Source: Aquilaria yunnanensis (taxonomy: Eukaryota > Streptophyta > Magnoliopsida > Malvales > Thymelaeaceae). From it: a stretch of DNA of 64,000 nt. Below are positions 61,371 to 64,000 of this stretch, piece after piece (within the stretch, counting starts at the first letter, position 1; each line of letters opens with the position of its first letter). Made by a program: the position numbers and the translations under genes. The stretch spans positions 37,370,492 through 37,434,491 of the forward strand of contig CM077600.1 of NCBI GenBank assembly GCA_039654915.1, written 5' to 3'. The notes beneath the pieces are model-generated. The model ran no database searches and was not told the DNA's origin. It saw only the letters and a program-made list of their open reading frames with translations.

Positions 61371-63100
61371 TAACTAGTAGTATTAGTTTTAGTTACAGTG
61401 CCTAAAATACCCTTGTTATTAGATTAACTAATTGATGTGTTGAAAATATCTCTTCTTCCTTGAGATTACATCGCCATACAAGGGGTGAACCCAAGAGGTT
61501 TACGAATTCATATTTTAGTTCAATCAAACTAGTGGTAATGGCCAAATTAACATCAACCCCAGTTATGGGGCTTTCAACGGCCCTGCCTCACCGGACCCCT
61601 GAGCGTCCGAATTTGGTAAATTGGCGGCCTGAGAAATTCAGGCAAACGCCCTCCCTAAGAAAATTTTGATGTACGTTCTACCAAGGCATAGGAGAAGAAA
61701 AATACAGCAATGTCAAAGAAAACCTACAAATCTTGCTTTTATCTGCAAAAGAACGAGCAATCAACATGGCAAAAAGCACATATGAAATAGGCAACACTAT
61801 TAGATCTTCATTTTCTTAAAAAAAAAAAAAAAAAAAGGTAAATGACAAAGCGATTTTTCTCCTGATCAATTCCAAATCCATATCTACTAAAATGAAGGAA
61901 AAAAAACAAAAAAAATGAGAGCATTTTTTTTACTGTAAACGAAGTTGAAAGTATGGAAAATTTCTTTGCTTCTTAAAAAAGAAAGGGGCATATTTGTCTA
62001 TAAGGAAAAAAACAAGTTATATACCTCTATCCTTTTATTGTCATGCATTAATCATTATAAAACAAAATCCACTTATATTTCGGTAATGATCCATGTCATG
62101 TCAACACAGACTTGAATCTTCTTCACAATTTGAGTCAGCATAAAATATAAGTGACATGATTATCTCAAAAAGATAAATTAGTGACTGATGACTAAGTTGA
62201 TTATGCATTTATTTTTCCAAAAAAGAAAAAAGAAAAAAATGATCACATATTTGTTTGAAGAAAAAATGATGATACATATTTACCTTTGTACCCATAAAAG
62301 ATTTATGTTGCTTTCATTGTTCTAAAATTAACCAAAACGGTGTGACACAAAACACGTTATGTGCTTTGAAAGAATAATGATAGAAATAATGATTAAAGCT
62401 CTATTTTAGAAAACAACAATAAAGAAAATCAATAAAAAAAGGTAGGATCAGGACCAAAAAAAAGAAAAAAAAATTAGGCATTAAGGGTATAACAATTGAC
62501 TTAATGAAGATAAAAAATGGTTTAACTAAAAAATAAACAAACTTTAACAGAAAAAAATAAATTATGGTCACTAATGTCTTACTTTAGAAGATAGTACATA
62601 AAAAACAACAAAAAGACAAACTTGGGGGCCAAGAGAACAAATAGAAGATTTAATTAAGTAGTTATAAATTTTAGGGACTAAAATGTAACACTGACGTAAC
62701 TCAGGTCTGAAAAAAAAATAATAGAAAGTTAGGGAATGAAATCGCGTTTTAACTAAAAAAAATGTGAACTAGATGAAAATCAAGAAAATTGCAACATAGG
62801 CCCTTAGAAAGCTAAGCGCCTTAGGAAATGAGATAAAACTAAAAAAAAAAAGGAGCAAATCGCACCTTAAAAAAGCAAAAAAAAAAAAAAAAGTCGAAAG
62901 CAATAAAAAAAACTGATGAACAATGGCCCAAAACCAACTAAACTCAACCAACCCAAAACCGAGTCACTGTTCATCCAACAGTACCAATATTCATATTTAG
63001 AATATAGTAGTAATGAATGTCATAAATTAGTTACTTACCTTATATGGTGCAATCATAAAAATCCTAACTCTAAAAGCACAACCCAAGGTAGTCCTTTCTA
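61371..63100. other. AT-rich intergenic DNA with one coding-like scrap
   Basis: At 61538-61800 a plus frame starts MAKLTSTPVMGLSTALP, meets a TGA at 61667, and continues in the same frame with a SAKERAINMAKSTYEIG stretch to about 61800. It may be an intronless relic of a gene with a plastid-type N-terminus, but I do not recognise it. The rest is A-rich runs. Confidence 0.4.
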
Positions 63101-64000
63101 TTAAAAATTTCATTATTGAACAAAATTTCTTGATGTGGCACTTTCTAGGTTGACATGGCACTGCCTTACATCATTCATGAGCCCACAATGCCACAGTATC
63201 TTGGAATTCTTCATAGGTTTGTACATGCAAGCCTCAGTTTTAACAGAAAGGCTAGATATAGGCAGGAGGGAAAGTTTAGGGGGGAAATTTATACAAAAGA
63301 AAGTTGAGAGGTGGAAATTCTCGCCTTTCAGACTCAATCCCTCCTTGATTGTTTCATTCACGCCTCCCAATCTTTTCATATGTCACCGAGAAAACTATCC
63401 AACGAAAATCCCCGCTCATTGTTCTAAATGACTTTGGCGACCAAACCTGCCTTTTCTGCCTTTCTTGCTTATCTCCTGTTCCTCATTTTGGAGTCCAAAA
63501 CCTTTGATTTCTATGAGAAAACCAAGAAGAAGAAAAATGGCAAGAAGGAAAAAAGTGGATTTCTTTTTGTACATCTTCTGGTTCTGAGGGTGAAGGCATT
63601 GATTCTTGGCAATGAAAGTGCTTTCGAGTAGAGGCAGTTGTGAGTGAAAGATCATTCGAATAACTGCTGGGAGCATTATAGCCACTCAAACTTCCCTGGT
63701 AATGAGGTTCGCCTAGACTTCTGAATGAGTAAACCAATGACTAGTATTGAAATGGTCGGGGATCTCCACCTGCCGCAAACTCGTGCTTAGAGGCTTGTTC
63801 TACCATCAAGACTGTCCTAATGCCCAAGTTCCTTAACTGGCCGGATTACATCAAGAAGAGCTCGACCAAAGAAGACTTTGAATCAATGTCAATAATCCCT
63901 AATGTTGGCAGCTCAATATACATGACCCAGTGCCAATCATCGCTCCCAAGATTAGCAGGTACCCAGGGAAGATGCACCTCATGAGGAAGATGATTTATGA
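63101..64000. other. Window end, less AT-rich, no assigned gene
   Basis: Open frames on both strands overlap: plus 63135-63431, and minus 63483-63737 with SLSGYNAPSSYSNDLS. None shows a known domain, and frame breaks appear near 63690-63750. It may be the edge of a gene that lies mostly beyond the window. Confidence 0.35.

Noticed and set aside
63135..63737. Open frames at the window edge as a gene
   Set aside because: The frames conflict between strands, there is no recognised domain, and a frame break lies near 63690-63750. Sequence beyond the window is needed.
1..64000. tRNA, rRNA or snRNA genes
   Set aside because: I looked for the T-loop GTTCGANNC box and for conserved rRNA and snRNA blocks on both strands by eye and found none. 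A tRNAscan or Rfam search would be decisive.

Overview
This window is nuclear DNA from a flowering plant, most likely a woody eudicot. The genes have GT-AG introns and belong to plant families (plastid acyl-ACP desaturase, FAS1, SNAP43, a BAHD acyltransferase). The spaces between them are AT-rich and full of plant transposons (Mutator-like foldbacks, hAT, CACTA, Helitron, Athila-type Ty3, Ty1/copia, LINE, MITEs). The species cannot be named from sequence alone.

Layout. 1-5.3 kb: AT-rich DNA rich in telomere-like CCCTAA words, with a block present three times and a 1.4 kb Mutator-type foldback element. 5.28-8.9 kb: a degenerate 21-bp minisatellite. 9.06-9.2 kb: a broken histone H4 fragment. 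9.85-12.9 kb: a complete but dead hAT element. 13.3-15.4 kb: an inverted-repeat element holding a 48-bp minisatellite and a nested 963-bp hAT MITE. 15.4-19.7 kb: SNAP43 gene (+). 21.8-22.4 kb: intronless four-TM protein gene (+). 22.8-26.8 kb: stearoyl-ACP desaturase gene (-) with a LINE relic in intron 2. 28.3-32.5 kb: degenerate inverted-repeat DNA. 32.6-38.8 kb: FAS1 gene (-), twelve exons, with E2F-like sites upstream. 39.9-47.9 kb: a four-layer transposon nest. 48-50.3 kb: degenerate repeats. 50.4-53.5 kb: a non-autonomous CACTA element. 53.6-55.9 kb: BAHD acyltransferase gene (-). 56.88-61.37 kb: a non-autonomous Helitron with exon-like segments. 61.4-64 kb: AT-rich DNA with coding-like scraps.

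Five genes look intact: SNAP43 (snRNA transcription), the four-TM protein, SAD (plastid fatty-acid desaturation), FAS1 (replication-coupled nucleosome assembly) and the BAHD enzyme. They share no obvious pathway; this is an ordinary plant gene neighbourhood spaced by transposons. Exon borders were assigned by hand from splice consensus, reading-frame continuity and remembered family sequence. No alignment or transcript was available. No new defence or biosynthetic system was found. The most informative features are transposon borders with matching target duplications, the nested insertion history, the Helitron with spliceable exons, the FAS1 promoter and tandem acceptors, and the long in-frame GA-repeat reading frame upstream of SAD.
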